Assembly: GCA_028583415.1 (NCBI GenBank)
Contig: CM053270.1
Coordinates: forward strand, 7,324,342 to 7,388,341
From: Protea cynaroides
Lineage: Eukaryota > Streptophyta > Magnoliopsida > Proteales > Proteaceae
Reading direction: 5' to 3'
Length of the DNA: 64,000 nt
A program made the position numbers and the translations under genes. Each line of letters starts with the position of its first letter. Position 1 is the first letter of the stretch. The notes under the pieces are model-generated. The model worked only from the letters and a program-made list of their open reading frames with translations. It made no database searches and was not told the origin of the DNA. Below are positions 45,533 through 58,247 of the stretch, piece after piece.

Positions 45533-46934
45533 TCTAGTACCCAAAAAGTTTGCTCCGTTAATCAACGAAGTCTACTCCGTTAACAAAATTCCGTTAGTTG
45601 CTGACGTCAATTGCGTTGAATATTTTAACGGGACATACTACCCTTTTAGCATTGTTAAAGGACGAAAATACCCTTTATTCATAACTTGCCCTACCAAAAC
45701 GTTCATTTCGATTTGTAACAGTGAAATTCAAAAATTTACTCTCGATCCTCTGTTCACGACGGCGATTGTCTTGAAGCTTTTCGAATCTTCTCTTCGACGG
45801 CGACGGCGACAGACTTCATCTTCCTCGAGTCTTCTGTAGCTTCTTCTTCTTTGCCGACGAAGGATAATGTGTAGTTTCTTCTGTAGTTTCATCAATCATT
45901 GGGGTTGAGGTTGCAACTACAAGGAATCGGCGAACAGTGGAATCGACGAACATTGGGGTTTCATCTTGCATGTTTTATTCTTCCCTGTCCATCCCAAGTT
46001 AGTGCTACTAATCATCTGAATATCATCTTTCCCTTTTCCCCAATATCCCATCAGGTATGTGAAAAAACCCTAACCTAAATATTGAAGAGATTGAGAAAAT
46101 CAGTTAGGGTTTTAGTAGTTTTAGTTCGACGTTGAACTATTTATAGTCCATTGAATCTAGGAATTCAATTTCCTTTCATAAAATTGTTTTATCTCCATAG
46201 TCTATAGGTGGTTCTACAGAGCCGACAGGTTTGCCCACCTGAGTAGTCGACCAACCACTCGGGTATGTGAAATTGTTTCGATTTTGGCAAAAGCCCCTTA
46301 TGTTAGTAACTTTATAGCAAACATCTTGATTCTTTCTTGCCTACAGGTCAGATTTCGCATTTGTGTTCCACTAAATTTATTCTCCATACGGTAAAGAAGT
46401 GGTCCATTCCTATTGTTTATACAGGTAAAGAAGTGGTCCTATTTGTTTATTGTTAGTGACTAATTTTTAGTGATTTTAGGTACTGTCTATGTTAATTTAT
46501 GTTGATTGACACTGCTTTTGTTAAAGGAACCAAAGCATGTCATTGCCATATAGCATGTGCTTTTGATTAAATAAGTTTTTGTTGTTATACTATTCTCGCC
46601 ATGGTCTGTCTCTCTCCCTCTCCCTTTCCACCGTAAAAAACTGTCTAAAAAAAGGGACCTTGTTGTAAGGGACTTCATTTTCAAAAACTTTTGAAAATGT
46701 TTATAAGGAAAAGTTCTTATTTTGGGTAGTCTCGAAATTAGGATAGATACCCATTGATTTACGAGGAACAACTATTGGTCCTTTTTACTATTGTTTCTGT
46801 AAATGTGTATTCATGTGTGTTTTTCTTGTTTTACGGTTTCTTACTCTCTCTTTCATATGCGGATTAGAATATTTTTGTCATCCATGGCTGTTTATAACTT
46901 GTTTTTTCTCATTTTGTAAAACGGAATTATCAAC

Positions 46935-47547
46935 ATGGGTGAAAAGATGAGTTTGTATTATACGTATAAGGATGAAATGGAAGTGAAAGTAGTTGATGAT
47001 GATTGTATAAGCTGGATAGATGTAATCCACACCGCCTATTGTACGGTGCTTAGATCCATTCCGGATGGTAGATCCGTGGACTTTTCGGTCGGGCGAGATG
47101 CCCAATGGTGAATACACAAGTGAAGGGTGATGGTGATGTAGTGAAATTGGTTGACATTTATAAAGCGAGGGTAGAGCCATTTGTTCGAAATATATGGAGT
47201 AAATGTGGGTGAGGCCACATTAGGAAGTTATAAAATCAATGGATATGACTCAAGAATGATTGGTAGACCAAAGCCAAACACGAGGCAATCAATCAAGGTA
47301 GAAAGAGACCTATGAAAAGTAGAGAGTCCATAACTACCGGTGCACCCGGCCAAGACGGTGTGGAGGAAATGGTGTCCAAAACTTCAAGTGCACTGAGCCC
47401 GCCCCTCCTCAAACCGTTAGCGGTAGTGGTGGTAGCGTAAAGGGGAAAGAACCAGTTGTTGCTCTTGATAGTGAAGATGACCCACTTGATGAAAATTGGG
47501 ACACCGATAAGGAAGAACACAGTAATCAGTCCGAAGGAGATAAAGGT
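46935..47547 (+). pseudogene. N-terminal part of MULE transposase, degraded
   Basis: From ATG 46935 the frame reads MGEKMSLYYTYKDEMEVKVV, DDCISWIDVIHTAYCTV and IPDGRSVDFSVG, then a stop at about 47107. A shifted frame continues VKLVDIYKARVEPFVRNIW. From about 47360 a frame open into the main transposase encodes an acidic linker (ALDSEDDPLDENWDTD). Probably the variable N-terminal domain of the mudrA-like protein; unrecognised introns could explain the shifts. Confidence 0.5.
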
Positions 47548-49721
47548 GTGGAGTATGAGCAAGAGGACCAGTTTGAGGAATTAAATTTTTCTGAAATTGA
47601 GGGTGAAGATTTTGGGGAAGAGACCACCAGCAGGGATGAGGAGATAGACATAAATGATGTGAGAAGGGTAGAGATTACAGAAAGGTCTATCTATGAAAAT
47701 GTCGACACTTATAAGAAAGTTTTGACAGAATTTGTCATTCAAGAGGGAGTACAAATAATTAGACTTAAAAATGATAGGAAGAGGGTTACAGCCATCTGTG
47801 CCAAAGATGGGTGTGAATGGTTAATCCATGCTTCTGTGTCACCAGATGGTCAGACATTTATAGTGAGAAAATGTAATACTCACCATACTTGTCAAAGGGA
47901 GCAAACCAATAAAAATGCCACTTCTATATGGATTGCAAAGAAGCTTCGTAATAGGTTGAAAGTAGATCCAGATATGAAGTCAGATAGCATGAAGGCTGCC
48001 CTAATGACAAAGTATGGTATTAAGCCTACAAATCAGCAACTTTATAGGGCAAAGTTGGTTGCCAAGGAGGAGGATTTGAGCAGTCATAAAAATTCATATT
48101 CAAAACTGCCCAAATATGGCGAGATGGTGCTAGAAAGGAACTCAGGGAGCATATACAAGTTACAATACGAGGAGGCATCAGCAACGACTCTGAAACCAGT
48201 GTTCAAAAGGGTATTTGTCTGTTTTAATGCTTGCAAGCAAGGATTCTTGAAGGGATGTAGGCCATTCATAGGCATTGATGGATGTCATTTAAAAGGCAGT
48301 TATAAGGGAATTCTATTGGCAGCCACTTCAATGGATGCCAATAATGTCCTATTTCCACTTGCATTCTCTATTGTGGAAAGTGAAAACCGAGACTCCTGGA
48401 CATGGTTTCTGGCAGCACTCTCAGAGGCAATATCATGTGACATTGATGGGCATCATCTGACTTTCATGTCAGATAAGCAGAAGGTAATGTAAATAATTAT
48501 GTTAAAGTTGTAGTTAAGTAGTAGGATTCCTAAGTAGTATATCCTAGATGTTGCCTCTGATTTTCTTACCTTTTTTTTTTGGCTTATTGTATTGTCATAG
48601 GGATTATCTGAGGCAATTATTGATATTTTCCCACCAACCAAAGGTTGTGCTGTAGACATCTATACAGCAACTTTCAGAAGAAATTTCCTTCACTCATGTT
48701 GAGAAAACTATTTTGGACAGCATGCAAGGCATATAATGCCATAGATTTTAACAGAGCAATGAATGAGTTAAAAACAAATAAAAGGGAAGCATATGAATGG
48801 TTGATGAGAAACCCAGTGTCTGCATGGGCTAGACACGCATTTGACCATATGATTGTTAGTGACCATGTCACTAACAACATGTCAGAGTGTTTCAATCAGT
48901 GGATACAACCCTCTAGAGGCAAACCTTTACTGATTTTGATTGATGAAGTTAGAATTAAGCTTATCAATAGGATGCATGATAGATATAAGAAGGGTTGTGA
49001 TTTTAGTGGGAGGATATCACCTGCATTCAAGAAAAAGTTAGTGTCTGCTCAACAAACATCTAGGAATTGTCAAGTCATGTCTTGTGGACCAGATGAGTTT
49101 GAGATCAATGACGGCCATAGTAGGTATGTAGTGGACATGAAGAAGAAAATGTGTGAGTGTTCTGCATGGGAAGTGAGTGGGCTTCCATGTAAGCATGCTA
49201 TAGCTGCAATCCTATTCCAGAGGGGTAATGTGGAAGACTATGTATCTTTATATTTTTCAATTGAAAAATTTATGTTTTCCTACTCTGAGTTCATTCATGC
49301 CATGCCTGGCTTGGACTCTATTCTGATAAATGAAGATGGGCCTATTGTACAACCTCCTAAATATAGAAGGAGAGCTGGTAGGCCACACATAAAGAGGAGG
49401 AGAGCAGCCAATGAGGATGCAGCAAGTGAGTTTAGAAAGAGAAATTCAACTGTCCACTGTTCCTACTGTAAGGCAATTGGTCACAATGCTAGGTCATGCA
49501 AGAACAAGAAGAATGATGCTTCCAGATACAGTGGTTCTTCTCAACATGAGGTTTCTCAACAAACTGGTTCTTCTCAACATGAGGTTTCTCAACAAACTGG
49601 TTATTCTCAACATGGAACACAAGTAACATCCATTCTTATACCAAGGAAGAAAAATCCTAGAAAAAGGCTAGAACTGGTTCTTTTATTGTTTCTAAATCTT
49701 CTCTTAAATGTCACTATATAG
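47548..49721 (+). pseudogene. mudrA-like MULE transposase, one frameshift
   Basis: Exon 47548-48483 (open upstream to about 47360), intron 48484-48600 (GTAATG...TCATAG), exon 48601-49721. Domains: MuDR N-terminal DNA-binding region (VQIIRLKNDRKRVTAICAKD, CEWLIHAS, about 47730-48000); DDE domain with D in FIGIDGCHLKG (about 48265), D in FMSDKQK (48470) and E in NNMSECFNQW (about 48880); SWIM finger CECSAWEVSGLPCKHA (about 49155); C-terminal basic stretch and CCHC knuckle CSYCKAIGHNARSC; then two 33-bp repeats encoding SSQHEVSQQTG. A small deletion near 48640, in the segment where relatives read EHR before CCRHLY, shifts the frame. It cuts and rejoins DNA at the TIRs in active elements; this copy should be dead. 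Confidence 0.88.
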
Positions 49722-50918
49722 AGAAAAGGAAGAAAAAGGCTAGAAATTAATTCTCAGGAAGCAGGTGTTTCTCAAGAAGGAACGAAAGGCATAAGTAGTT
49801 TGAAAACAAGGAAATGGATAATGTCAAGTACTGTAATTTCTTGTGAACTTTTTATGATGGTTGTTTGGTTTTTTCTGTGATGGATGATATATAGTGATGG
49901 TAGTCTTTTTTATGGTTTTTCATGCATCTTTGATGGTTTAAACAGAACATTTGGTACTTAAAAGTTTGTTACTATGAATGGTTTTGTAAATTTACTCAGT
50001 TCGATTTTTCTGTTGTGATGGTTTTTCAGCTTAATATGATGGTGGATTGGTGGCATATTGGTTGGTTGGTCTGGATCGAATGCTGATTTGTATCATATTT
50101 CTGATACATCTTTTACCAATAGTTTGTATCATGAGCTGGTGATATCGGTCTCTGTGTTACAAAAAATGGGTGCGCGGGTGTAGAGGGTAAACCCTTGGTA
50201 ACTATTATCTCTAATGATTAATGACTTTGGTCAGCCAAGTCACCTTTTGTTGACAATAATGTTCTTGATGCTATAGCTGTAACCTACAGGCAACACCAAG
50301 AGTCCAAGACCCATTGGACAGGTTGAAAGTTGGAGACTTCCTTTCACATTTCTGGATGACACCAATTCCAGGAGTGGACTTCCTTAGCTGTAACCTATAG
50401 GGTAAGGATAAGGTTAAACCTGGCCCGATCCATATAATTTGAGCTGTCTCCAAAATGAGGGTAAAAAAATGAGGGTAAAAAATGAGGATTTTTCTTGACA
50501 AATGAGGGTAAAAAATGGAAAAAACTTGTGTGAAAACTCTATAAAGACAGCAAATCGGGTTTTCTACTCTGTACAGGTTTCCTATTTTTTATTTTTTACT
50601 TTTTTGGGAGAGGAAAAGAGGTTGGAATGAACCATCAATTTGAAGAGACAAGGGTCCAAAAACTAGGCAATAAACAACTGTCATCATTTCCTGGTATTCT
50701 CATGGTCCTGTGTTCATGCTAATTGCCTTTGAACTTACGAAAGCATTCATAGATGGGAGAAGGAATAACAAACATTTCTACACATTTTTACATTAAAAAG
50801 CAGGCAGTACAAATTTTGCACTATTATTATCACTAATAGACTAACTCTCTCTCTCATCAGGATTGTTCAAATCTAATTTCTCTATAGCATCAAGGATGTC
50901 TTCAAACATCTTAGAATT
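49722..50918. other. Space between the two convergent MULE genes
   Basis: AT-rich, no coding signal; presumably both 3' untranslated regions. 50270-50420 has a twice-repeated CTGTAACCTA(C/T)AGG-like word. Short ORFs here are not supported. Confidence 0.5.
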
Positions 50919-51462
50919 TTACGCATTAGCTCTAATTACTCCTCTTAAGTAACCTCTCAAATAATTCGAGGGAGGAGTTCTTTGAGCACTTGTCATACGT
51001 ATTGCTTGGGTCTGTGAGCTTTCAATTGTCTGATGGGAAGATTCTCCTCTCTCCACATTTACAGTATCGGTACCCGTACCCTCACCGATTGCAGTATCAG
51101 TCATCGTTCCCTCTATCCATTGAAATATCCCGCATCCAGGATTACCCACCTGTAAGACAATTATACAAGCATTTCATATTACGAATTTCATTAATATGAC
51201 AACAAATAAAATGTGAAACTAGATTAACACTCACTCCTGTGGAATGTGGACAACACCAAAATTGTCGTCCATTATTTTTTGCCCTTTTTCCAGTTCTCAC
51301 TTTGCAATTCCCTGCTCCACAGAAACATTGTTTCAAATGCTCTACCCACATAACAAACTGTTGACAATTTTGGCAACTAAAATACCTTCTCCCAATATTT
51401 TTGCCCATGGTCGTTGCACATACGACACATATAGCACCACACTTCTCACAATTTAGATCCAT
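50919..51462 (-). CDS. GRF-type zinc-finger protein encoded in the MULE
   Basis: Minus strand, two exons: 51235-51462 (start ATG 51462) and 50919-51149; intron 51150-51234 is 85 nt with GTGAGT and TTACAG borders, phase 0; 152 residues. The N-terminus has CEKCG, VCAT and GRRYFSCQNC, a degenerate GRF-like finger. A canonical GRF finger follows: CFCGAGNC, GRQFWCCP, then across the splice GCGIFQW. The tail is Thr/Ser/Glu-rich, ending PPSNYLRGYLRGVIRANA. GRF fingers bind single-stranded nucleic acid in nucleases and topoisomerases. Both reading frames are intact although the transposase is broken. It lies convergent with the transposase, like mudrB to mudrA; no homology to mudrB is claimed. Confidence 0.75.
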
Positions 51463-52434
51463 TTTCTAAATACCTAGCAAATACATTAGTAAACAGTATA
51501 ATTAATCAAAATTGAATATTACTTAATTATTGTCTGTACAAAAAGGACTTCAAAACCATAGGAACCAAAAGTATATGTTTGTGGTGATGTTTTAGTTCGG
51601 AAAAAAACAGTACCTAAAACCACTAAAAATTATGGATTGTGATTCTGGGTCATGATCCCTCGGCAAAAAACAGTACCCAAAAAAATAGATCCAATATCAG
51701 GTGTGAAAGATCCACTCGGTTATGATTCTGGGTTGGATCCCTTGCCAAATCAGGTGCCAATTTTTTTGGTAGTCATGATACGGTTTCATTTGGACGATTT
51801 TTTGTTAGCCTTGATATGATTTCATTTGCACACCTTTGCAGTGGTCGTCCTCCTCCACTACTTTCAGACTAACATCTAAAATCAATTAATCAAAGAAGGG
51901 ACCAGCAAACTTATCTAGTAAGATATTTCAAATCAAACATATTGACCTGGTTGCGGAGCAAACTTATCTAGTAAGATGACGGACAGAGGGAAAAAATGGA
52001 AGAAGATGACAGACATTTCAAAAAAAAAAAGGGAGAAGACGATGAACAGAGAATAGAGAAAATAAAGGGAGAAGATGGACAGAGGAAATAGATGGGAGAA
52101 AGATGATAGATGGATGAAATAGAGGGTAGCACATCCACTGACCTGGTGGCAGAACTCGGATGCCGGTGATGGGTGATGAGATGCCGGAGATATGATTCCA
52201 CCGTCGACCACAATGAAGAGGGAACCAGTACCGTAGAGAGAATCAACTCAGAGGGAACCAACGCAACTGGAGTCGAATTAGGGCTTGGGTGAGATTGAAT
52301 ATGAGAGAGAGACACAATATACATAACATTACAAAGGTTAAATTAGTCATTCAACATATACCTTTAATATTTCAATTTTTAATAAGAAGGGTAAAATTGT
52401 ATTTCAACAATTCCGTCAGTTAGTTGGATGTGAT
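51463..52434 (-). promoter_or_regulatory. Upstream region of the GRF gene and right MULE arm
   Basis: Presumed promoter of the minus-strand gene. Contains a purine-rich, imperfectly repetitive stretch (51980-52150, GAAGATGGACAGAGG-like words). The low-complexity frames 51933-52324 on the minus strand are not credible genes. Confidence 0.4.
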
Positions 52435-52504
52435 TGAGGTTTTTAAAATTTTTGGAGGTAGATGATGTTTCCATTCTTTATTGGGGTGTATATGAAAATT
52501 TTCC
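52435..52504 (-). repeat. Right TIR of the MULE
   Basis: 70 bp, inverted copy of 45462-45532, followed by TATAATTAA. Confidence 0.9.
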
Positions 52505-52513
52505 TATAATTAA

Positions 52514-53296
52514 TAAACCATCATGGAATTTAAAAAGAATTATCTTTTGATTTAACTTGTCATAATGGAGGGATGGAGAATTAATACTCACTTTTGAAAA
52601 TTAGAAAAGTTTGAATCATTGGAAGATGAAAATTCTAAGAAGACATAAAATCATCATTATTTAGTCATCAAGCCACTTAGTCATTAAACCATTAAATCAT
52701 CAAGCCATCAAACCAAGTAAGTAATTATGGTACATGTGGCAAAGCCATGTTTGTTTTCAACTTATTTTGTGCCTGCTAATTAGGCCTTCATTTTTTAAGT
52801 CGAATTCATATGTACTCTAATATTAGTTTTTATCTAATCTCAATTTCAATGGGAGTTAGTTTGAATATTTTATGTAAATTGAGTTTGAGATTGTTTCATT
52901 TATTGTTTCGATGTTTAGACATGATAACACACATCGATTAATCACATGGATGAAATAGGACTGTGAATGAACATGTAAAACCCATCGTGTCACTGTCTAT
53001 TGGATAGACACAGTGATAGGTTAAATTCTTTCCTACGCCCATCGGATACGGGATGAATTTAACATATCCTTATATTAAGGTTTAATTAATTTTGTATGAG
53101 CCTTGATTGATTGGATTCTTCCCTACGCCCATCGGATACGGGTGGGATTTGAGAAATTATAGGTCTCTTTGTTGTGTTGCCATAAAATTATCAATATTGC
53201 ATTGTATTTGTGTAAATGGAATGGGTTGTAGTCTCCAAGCTTATTATGCATGTTGCATGCTTATGACAGATGGCAGGATAGTCTAGCTCTTTGAAC
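52514..53296 (+). other. Copia leader, second part, with paired repeats
   Basis: AT-rich leader between the MULE and gag. CGCCCATCGGATACGGG occurs twice (about 53036-53052 and 53126-53142), each after ATTCTT(T/C)CCTA. A hairpin TGTCTATTGGATAGACA lies just before the first copy (52993-53009). The pattern suggests a structured RNA leader. Confidence 0.6.
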
Positions 53297-54000
53297 ATGT
53301 CTGATATTATAAAAAATTACATCTTGACTAGACCCAATTATGCTGAATGGAAGCGTAGAATTGACTTGTTCATTGACTTTCATAACTTTTCTCTTTGTGT
53401 TCAAGAGGAATGTCCTCCTGTGCCTGATGTGCATTCTACCAAATCTGCTAAGGTTGCCTATCAAAAATGAACAGAGGCAGATAATAAAGTAAAATATTTA
53501 ATGATGGGATACATGATAGATTCTCTTATGGTTTGCTATATGAATAGTGTATCTGCTAAAGTCATTCTTGATAGTCTTAAATTAAAATTTGATTATAAAT
53601 CTAGTCAGCATATTGAAGGCTTATGGGAAAAATTTATCAGAACTAAATTGTTAGAAGGAGGGGGATGCTAGAGAGCATGTAAACAACATGATTGCCATTG
53701 CTGATGAGCTAGGCCTGCAAGGAAGGTTTGTTGATGAGAAAACTAAGATATCCACTATTTTGTCCTCTTTGCCTGATTCTTATGAAACTGTAAGGTAAAT
53801 TTATTTTGTTTCTAATTGGGATTGGACTATTAATGATCTCTTATCTAAAGTCACTGGTCATGAAGATGCTAAGTTAAGAAAAAATTTTTTTGTGATCAAT
53901 GCTATTGATGAAAATGCAAATAAGCCAAAACATGAAATGAAATATCAGAAGAAGAAAAAATATGTAAATAAAAAACAAGATTGACAAAAGAAGAAGGGCA
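53297..54000 (+). pseudogene. Ty1/copia gag, broken
   Basis: From ATG 53297: MSDIIKNYILTRPNYAEWKRR, then LCVQEECPP; an in-frame TGA near 53468; VKYLMMGYMIDSLMVCYM and LKLKFDYKSSQHIEGLWEKF; after a frame change VNNMIAIADELGLQGRFVDE and ILSSLPDSYETV. This is the usual UBN2/gag order. At least two stops and one frameshift. A Lys-rich stretch leads into the zinc knuckle at 54042. Confidence 0.8.
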
Positions 54001-57000
54001 ACAAAGTAAGACCAGATGTTGAATTTAAATCCAGACAGATGGTTTGTTATTTTTGTAAGAAGTCTGGACATAAGAAGGCTCAATGCTATTCTTTCTTAAA
54101 GTCTGATGGAAAGCAAGGCAAATGTATGTTTGCCACCTTGATTCTTGATGAGATAAATACTATAATTATTAAGTCTGGATCTTGGTGGGCTGATTCTGGA
54201 GCTACTGTGCATGTTTCTAATACCTTACGAATAAGTGATAGTACAAGTTTCATTTACATGGAAAATGATGATAAAGCACAGATTGAAGGAATTAGAGTTT
54301 TTGAATTGAAGCTGAATGATGGAACAAATTTTGATTTATTTGAATGTTTATATGCACCTAGCCTTAAAAAAAACTTATTATCTGTTTCCATGTTAGAAAA
54401 ACTTGGATATGAATTTTATTTTGGTAATGGAAGATTTTTAATGAAGAAAAATGACAAAGTTGTGTTGCATGGTTTTAGACATAACAATATGTATCAAGTG
54501 CAATTATGTGGTAATGTTGTATGCAATGTTGAACTTGATTTAAAAGATAATGCTACTTATCTTTGGCATTTGAGATTGTGACATATCAATATAAATAGAA
54601 TTGATAGATTGATTAATTCTGACATTTTGATTAGAGTAACTCTAAAAAAATTTCCAACTTGTGAAAATTGTATTTCTGGTAAAATGATCAAGAAATCCTA
54701 TACAAAAGGTGAAAGATGTGCTCATGTGTTAGAAAATGTTCATATTGATGTATGTAGAGCTAAGAGCATTATTACAAGAGGTGGCTTTCGTTATTTTATT
54801 ACTTTTACTGATGACTTTTCTAGATTTGGTTTTTACATCTGTTGAAACATAAGTCTGAGGCTTTGGAGTTTTTCAAATCATTTCGTCTTGAGGCTGAAAA
54901 ATCGACTTGACAAGAGATTAAGTCACTAAATTCAGATCGAGATGGAGAATATATGTCAGATGATTTTGGGTTATATTGCCTTGAAAATGGTATTAAGCAT
55001 TTTCATACTCCACCCCGTACTCCAGAGGCTAATAGAATTACAGAAATAAGGAATCGAACTCTGCTTGACATGGTTCGATCAGTGATGACTAGAGCTAATT
55101 TACCAACTTCTTTTTGGGGAGAGGCATTATATGCAGCAATGCATATTTTAAATAGAGTTCCCACCAAAACAGTTAATTCTATCCCATATGAATTATTTTA
55201 TGGTAAGCAAGCAAGTGTTGCTCATATTCCAGGACTGTATTGCTCATGTTTCAATTCCCGACCCAAATAGAAATAAATTACTATAAAAAATCAAAAGGTG
55301 TATCATGATTGGGTATCCTCATCGTTCCAAAAGATACAGGTTATATGAACCTGAGGATAGAGTGATACTAGAAAACAGAAATGTGACATTCCTAGAAGAT
55401 CGCTTTGATAGTGGGAGTTCTGATGAAGTTGATAAAAGTATTTTGGAGGAGTTAGTAGACACTAATGGAGGTCATCAAGACTCTGTCATTGAAGGGTCCT
55501 CATTTCCTATAATTTCTTCGAATACCAATCAAGATAAGCAACATTTTGAGCCCTTAAGAAGAAGTGAAAGGACATCAAAAGCTCTAGACATGTCAGATTA
55601 TTATGTGTATTTAGGAGAATCATATGAAAAAGTGACCATTAATGAAATTGTAGATGATCCTATTACCTATTCTCAAGCTATGTCATATGTTGATTCTCAT
55701 CAATGGATTAGTGCTATGAATGAAGAAATTAAATCTATGCATAAGAATGGTGTATGGAGATTGGTTGATAGGCCTGTGACCACTAAAGTTGTTGATTGCA
55801 AGTGGATATCCAAAAGAAAGAAGGATATGCATGGAAATGTTGAGAAGTTTAAAGCATGACTTGTAGCTAAAGGTTACACTTAAGAATATATTGTTGATTA
55901 AGATGAAACTTTTTCACCAGTAGTGAGGGTTCAGTCTGTGCTTGCTGTGTTGGCTTTGGTTGCATATTTTGATTTTGAACTTTATCAAATGGATGTGAAA
56001 ACGACGTTCTTAAATGGTAATCTTGATGAAGATGTTTATATGGATCAGCTTGAAGGTTTTATTTCGTTTGGGGATGAAGCCAAAGTATGCCAATTAGAAA
56101 AAATCTATATATGGACTGAAACAGGCTTCAAGGCAATGGAATTTACGATTTTATGATTCAGTTGTTGGCATTGGATTCATACAAAATAATTCTGAATCTT
56201 GCATTTATGTGAAGAAGGAAGGTCATAAAGTTGCATATCTTACTTTATATGTTGACGATATTCTACTTGCAGAAAATAATGTCAACATGTTGACGGAAGT
56301 GAAACAATGGTTATTTAACACATTTAAAATGAAAGACTTGGGTGAAGCTTCTAATATTCTAGGTATCAAAATTGAGCAAAACCGTCAGTAAAGAAAACTG
56401 AGCTTGTCTCAAGAGAAATATATTGATACCATGCTAACAAGGTTCCACATGATTGATTGTTTGGGAGGATAAATTCTTTATAATTATCTCAGACCAATTT
56501 CCTAGAATGAGAGTCCTAAGTTTATAAAGGAAAAATTGAATGACTCATTGTGTCCTTATGCCTCTACTATAGGGAGCTTGATGTATGCTATGATCTGTAC
56601 TCGGCCAGACATAACGTTTGCAGTTAGCATAATCATTCGTTTCCAAAGTAATCCTGGTAAAATGCATTGGATTGCTGTTCAATGGATCCTGAGGTATCTA
56701 AAGCAAACAAAAGGCTTTAGATTGACTTATTGTTCTGATCATCCGAATATCCTTGGATATTCTGTTCTGATTATCAAGGCTGTGTTGATAGTAGAAAATC
56801 TACCTCTGGTTTTGTGTTTACTTTTTGTGGTGGAGCTATTTCCTGGAAGAATAAGAAACAAGAATTTGTTGCGCAGTCTACTATGAAAGTTGAATATATT
56901 GCATTGAATGCGGCAGCTAAAGAAGCTATGTACCTTCAAAAGTTCCTATTGGAACTATTGATAGTGTATTATGTGGAAAAATCTATTCCACTTTTGTGTG

Positions 57001-57207
57001 ATAATAATTCTGCACACCAAAGACCCAAAGTGTCATTCTCGGGCCAAGCACATTGAATATCGATATCCTTACATTCGTAATGTTATTAAGAAGAATGAGG
57101 TAGTTGTTGAGAGAGTGCCATTTCAATCAAATTTGGCTGATCTCTTTACAAAAGGATTATCTTTTGGTGTATTTACTAAACATGTAATGGTTATGGGATT
57201 GTGTTAG
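54001..57207 (+). pseudogene. Ty1/copia pol, broken
   Basis: Order as in copia: zinc knuckle CYFCKKSGHKKAQC; protease WWADSGATVHVSN (about 54185); gag-pre-integrase YLWHLRL with TGA for Gly at 54579-54581; integrase with HIDVC, TFTDDFSRFGFY and TEIRNRTLLDMVRS; RT with WISAMNEEIKSM, QMDVKTTFLNG and intact YVDDILLA (about 56249); RNase H region with TRPDITFAVS and, near the end, NLADLFTKGLSF. Stops or shifts at 54581, 54843, 54910, 55268, 55857, 55880, 56154, 56389 and later. Clearly non-functional. Lineage within copia is not assigned. Confidence 0.9.
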
Positions 57208-57221
57208 GCCAAGTGGGAGAC

Positions 57222-58247
57222 TATTGGATTTGTGTGGCCCAACACAGGTTTATTATGTTATTTTTATGTATTCTCTTTTAGCATCTCTATCTCTATTTTG
57301 AAGTATATATATGTGACATGTGGCTTACATGTTTTGTGGCTTATAAATTTGTTATATGGTACCATTGTTTTTTGTCTATTGTATTAATAGACTGGTTTTA
57401 CATATGATTATTCAAATGGGCCACTTTGTAGTCATCGACTTAACCGCACCTATCATGATGCGCTATATGCTTACATAGGCATTGATTGGACCATGATAGT
57501 TTTGAGGGGTGCAAGTCAAAATTTCTTAGACTATGGGAGACATGGGGATTAGTCTCTCGACGATCAGTGCACATATGGTCTATGAAGTCCTTCATGAAAA
57601 AACCTCGTGTACGTTGAGTGGTGACCTTAGTGCCTAATATTCATTACCAGTAACTTGACAATTATAAGAATGTACGCATACCTACAAACTGTCAATTTGA
57701 ATAAATTTATCGTGTTTGGTTTTGCATCAAATTTTTTTATTTATTTATAAATATAAAATATTTTTTATTTTTATTTTTCTTTGCAAAACCGATGATATTT
57801 TTTGGTTTTATGAAAAAGGGCAGTTTTGCATTTTTTGTCCCTATTTATTATTTAGGGGCACTTGTGGTAATTGTCAAGGTATGCCAAAAGACAATCTGGA
57901 TATGGCATTAGGAGGCTAACATCTCACTTAGGGTTGGACTTTATGGCTGGTCATCTCCACCCTAGAGATATAAAACATCTCAAGATCACACGGGCAAGGA
58001 GAGAAAAAAGCTCAAAGTACCAAGATATGGTATACCTGTCCAGCTAGGGTGAGTACCCTGATTGCTTGTGAGATCCTTGGACATCAAGTGGCCTCGTTTG
58101 TTATAATCATCAACAGTTCTTCAATAAAAGAGAAAAAGTTCTTCATCAAAATGAAGCATTATTGAACAAAAGGTAGAGTGCTAAGTTTTCATCTTTGGTA
58201 TGATGTTAACAGTAATATTGAGGTTCATCTAGGATGTTTTTCCAATA
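57222..58247 (+). mobile_element. 3' LTR of the copia element
   Basis: 1026 bp, TATTGGATTTGTG to TTTTCCAATA, preceded by purine tract AAGTGGGAGAC and followed by CTTCA. Confidence 0.9.

Larger units (their letters stand above)
45462..52504. mobile_element. Mutator-like element (MULE), 7043 bp
   Basis: Terminal inverted repeats of ~70 bp (45462-45532 and 52435-52504), nearly identical, beginning GGAAAATTTTCATATACACC. Nine-bp target duplications TATAATTAA flank it (45453-45461; 52505-52513), the Mutator hallmark. It encodes a mudrA-type transposase on the plus strand and, convergently, a GRF zinc-finger protein on the minus strand. Intact duplications and TIRs suggest a recent insertion, after the copia arrived. 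The transposase has a frameshift, so movement would need help. Confidence 0.93.
44029..58247 (+). mobile_element. Ty1/copia retrotransposon carrying a nested MULE
   Basis: Flanked by 1029-bp and 1026-bp LTRs and by the 5-bp target duplication CTTCA (44024-44028 and 58248-58252). Ends TATTGGA/TCCAATA are inverted repeats (TGTTGGA at the 5' copy). gag-pol remnants occupy 53297-57207 and a purine tract AAGTGGGAGAC precedes the 3' LTR. The LTRs differ by roughly 6 percent in the first 300 bp, older than element 3. No standard tRNA-Met PBS is visible after the 5' LTR. Excluding the MULE and its duplication the element is about 7.2 kb. Confidence 0.9.

Noticed and set aside
51933..52324. Minus-strand ORFs rich in Ser/Phe/Pro
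   Set aside because: Product of a purine-rich simple sequence in the MULE arm; no conserved motif.
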